From: Viridibacterium sediminicola
GTDB lineage: Bacteria > Pseudomonadota > Gammaproteobacteria > Burkholderiales > Rhodocyclaceae
DNA length: 64,000 bases
NCBI RefSeq assembly: GCF_039631295.1
Contig: NZ_JBDIVE010000002.1
Coordinates: 558,001 to 622,000, forward strand
Reading direction: 5' to 3'
The notes beneath the pieces are model-generated. The model saw nothing but the letters and a program-made list of their open reading frames with translations, was not told the DNA's origin and made no database searches. Shown in pieces: positions 63,286-64,000 of the stretch. Position 1 is the first letter of the stretch. Every line of letters starts with the position of its first letter. The position numbers were made by a program, and so were the translations under genes.

Positions 63286-64000
63286 ATGCTTTATCCGGAA
63301 CTGTTCAAATCCCTAGAATCTGCTCGCTGGAACATGGCCGAAGATGTGCCCTGGGACAGTTTCCAGCCCGAACTGCTCAGTGAAGAGCAGGCGATCACCA
63401 TCAAGATGAACGCGATCACCGAGTGGTCGGCCCTGCCCGCCACCGAGATGTTCCTGCGCGACAACCGTCATGACTCCGATTTCTCGGCCTTCATGTCGGT
63501 CTGGTTCTACGAGGAACAAAAGCACTCCCTGGTGCTGATGGAGTATCTGCGCCGCTTCCGCCCCGACCTCGTGCCGACGGAAGAAGAATTGCACGCCGTG
63601 CGCTTCGAGTTCGAACCGGCACCGCCGCTGGAGACCCTGATGCTGCACTTCTGCGGTGAAGTGCGCCTGACCCAGTGGTACCGCCGTGCCTCTGACTGGC
63701 ACACCGAACCGGTGATCAAGAAGATCTACGACCATCTCTCGCGCGACGAAGCCCGCCACGGCGGCGCCTACCTCAAGTACATGAAGCAGGCCATCGACCG
63801 TGCAGGCAACACCGCCCGCACCGCCTTCGCCAAGGTCGGCGTGCTGATGGCATCGAGCTCGCGCTCGTCCAAGCCGCTGCACCCGACCAATCTGCATGTG
63901 AACAAAGCGCTGTTCCCCAACGACACCGTGCAATCGCGCATGCCCAACCCCGAGTGGCTGGAGCACTGGCTGGACAATCAGATCCAGTTCGGCAAGGAAC
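63286..64000 (+). CDS. diiron acyl-ACP-desaturase-like protein, partial (runs off right edge)
   Basis: About 238 codons are present from ATG 63286. The helical diiron pattern is complete: E46 (AITEWSA), E77-x-x-H80 (YEEQKHS), E125 (CGEVRL) and E155-x-x-H158 (RDEARHG), as in soluble stearoyl-ACP desaturases and related ferritin-like oxygenases. So it likely oxidises or desaturates acyl chains using O2. It lies downstream of the MerR-type gene on the same strand, with a 130-bp gap. The C terminus is missing. Confidence 0.78.
   Translation, partial: MLYPELFKSLESARWNMAEDVPWDSFQPELLSEEQAITIKMNAITEWSALPATEMFLRDNRHDSDFSAFMSVWFYEEQKHSLVLMEYLRRFRPDLVPTEEELHAVRFEFEPAPPLETLMLHFCGEVRLTQWYRRASDWHTEPVIKKIYDHLSRDEARHGGAYLKYMKQAIDRAGNTARTAFAKVGVLMASSSRSSKPLHPTNLHVNKALFPNDTVQSRMPNPEWLEHWLDNQIQFGKE

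Overview
The window is about 64 kb of high-GC chromosome (GC-rich third codon positions throughout), gene-dense and without insertion sequences, phage, CRISPR arrays or tRNAs that I can see. The gene content and order (rpe-gph-trpE-trpG-trpD-trpC, a complete mraZ-to-lpxC division and cell-wall cluster running into dciA, secA and argJ, DUF721/DciA beside secA, a FixLJ-like pair beside aceE, rsmI/yraN and diaA/dolP) point to a betaproteobacterium, probably of the Rhodocyclales or Burkholderiales. I cannot fix the genus from sequence alone.

Left part (1-12.8 kb). The 5' end of aceE (pyruvate dehydrogenase E1) reads off the left edge. Divergent from it are a multi-PAS sensor kinase and a FixJ-type regulator, followed by a secreted M48-protease-like protein that has lost its first zinc-binding His. 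Opposite to these runs the operon rpe-gph-(33-codon ORF)-trpE-trpG-SDR-trpD-trpC, with a short-chain dehydrogenase inserted among the tryptophan genes. apaG and a YgjV-like membrane protein follow.

Central part (12.8-38.2 kb). Read on the minus strand, the order is mraZ, rsmH, ftsL, ftsI, murE, murF, mraY, murD, ftsW, murG, (87-codon ORF), murC, ddl, ftsQ, ftsA, ftsZ, terminator, lpxC, a small membrane protein; then secA with its own terminator, kup and argJ. Many junctions are ATGA or GTGA overlaps, indicating translational coupling. In front of mraZ lies an array of six 10-bp units that matches the known MraZ box type.

38.2-53.5 kb. This part holds a mosaic membrane protein, the RNase P RNA, a lipoprotein-pyrC pair, a DnaJ-like membrane protein without HPD, and rsmI/yraN starting on a shared CATG. 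An accessory stretch follows: exported HIRAN protein, a MITE-like inverted repeat, kduI/kduD for unsaturated uronate catabolism, a chemoreceptor, a lipoprotein PAP2 phosphatase with autotransporter-type repeats, and a type-2 argC. diaA and dolP come next. In many proteobacteria yraN, diaA and dolP are adjacent, so this stretch looks like an insertion.

53.5-64 kb. A two-component pair whose kinase has a degenerate ATP-binding domain is followed by an eight-gene minus-strand operon (FAD oxidoreductase, DUF1365, CFA-synthase-like methyltransferase, chalcone-isomerase-like, MFS, DUF3833 lipoprotein, SDR, NTF2-like). Divergent from it is a MerR/B12-binding regulator of the CarH/LitR type. Two TTTGTC-N3-GACAAA palindromes sit in the shared intergenic region, one directly before the regulator's start codon. 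I read this as a light- or oxidative-stress-controlled membrane fatty-acid modification module. A diiron acyl-ACP-desaturase-like gene runs off the right edge.
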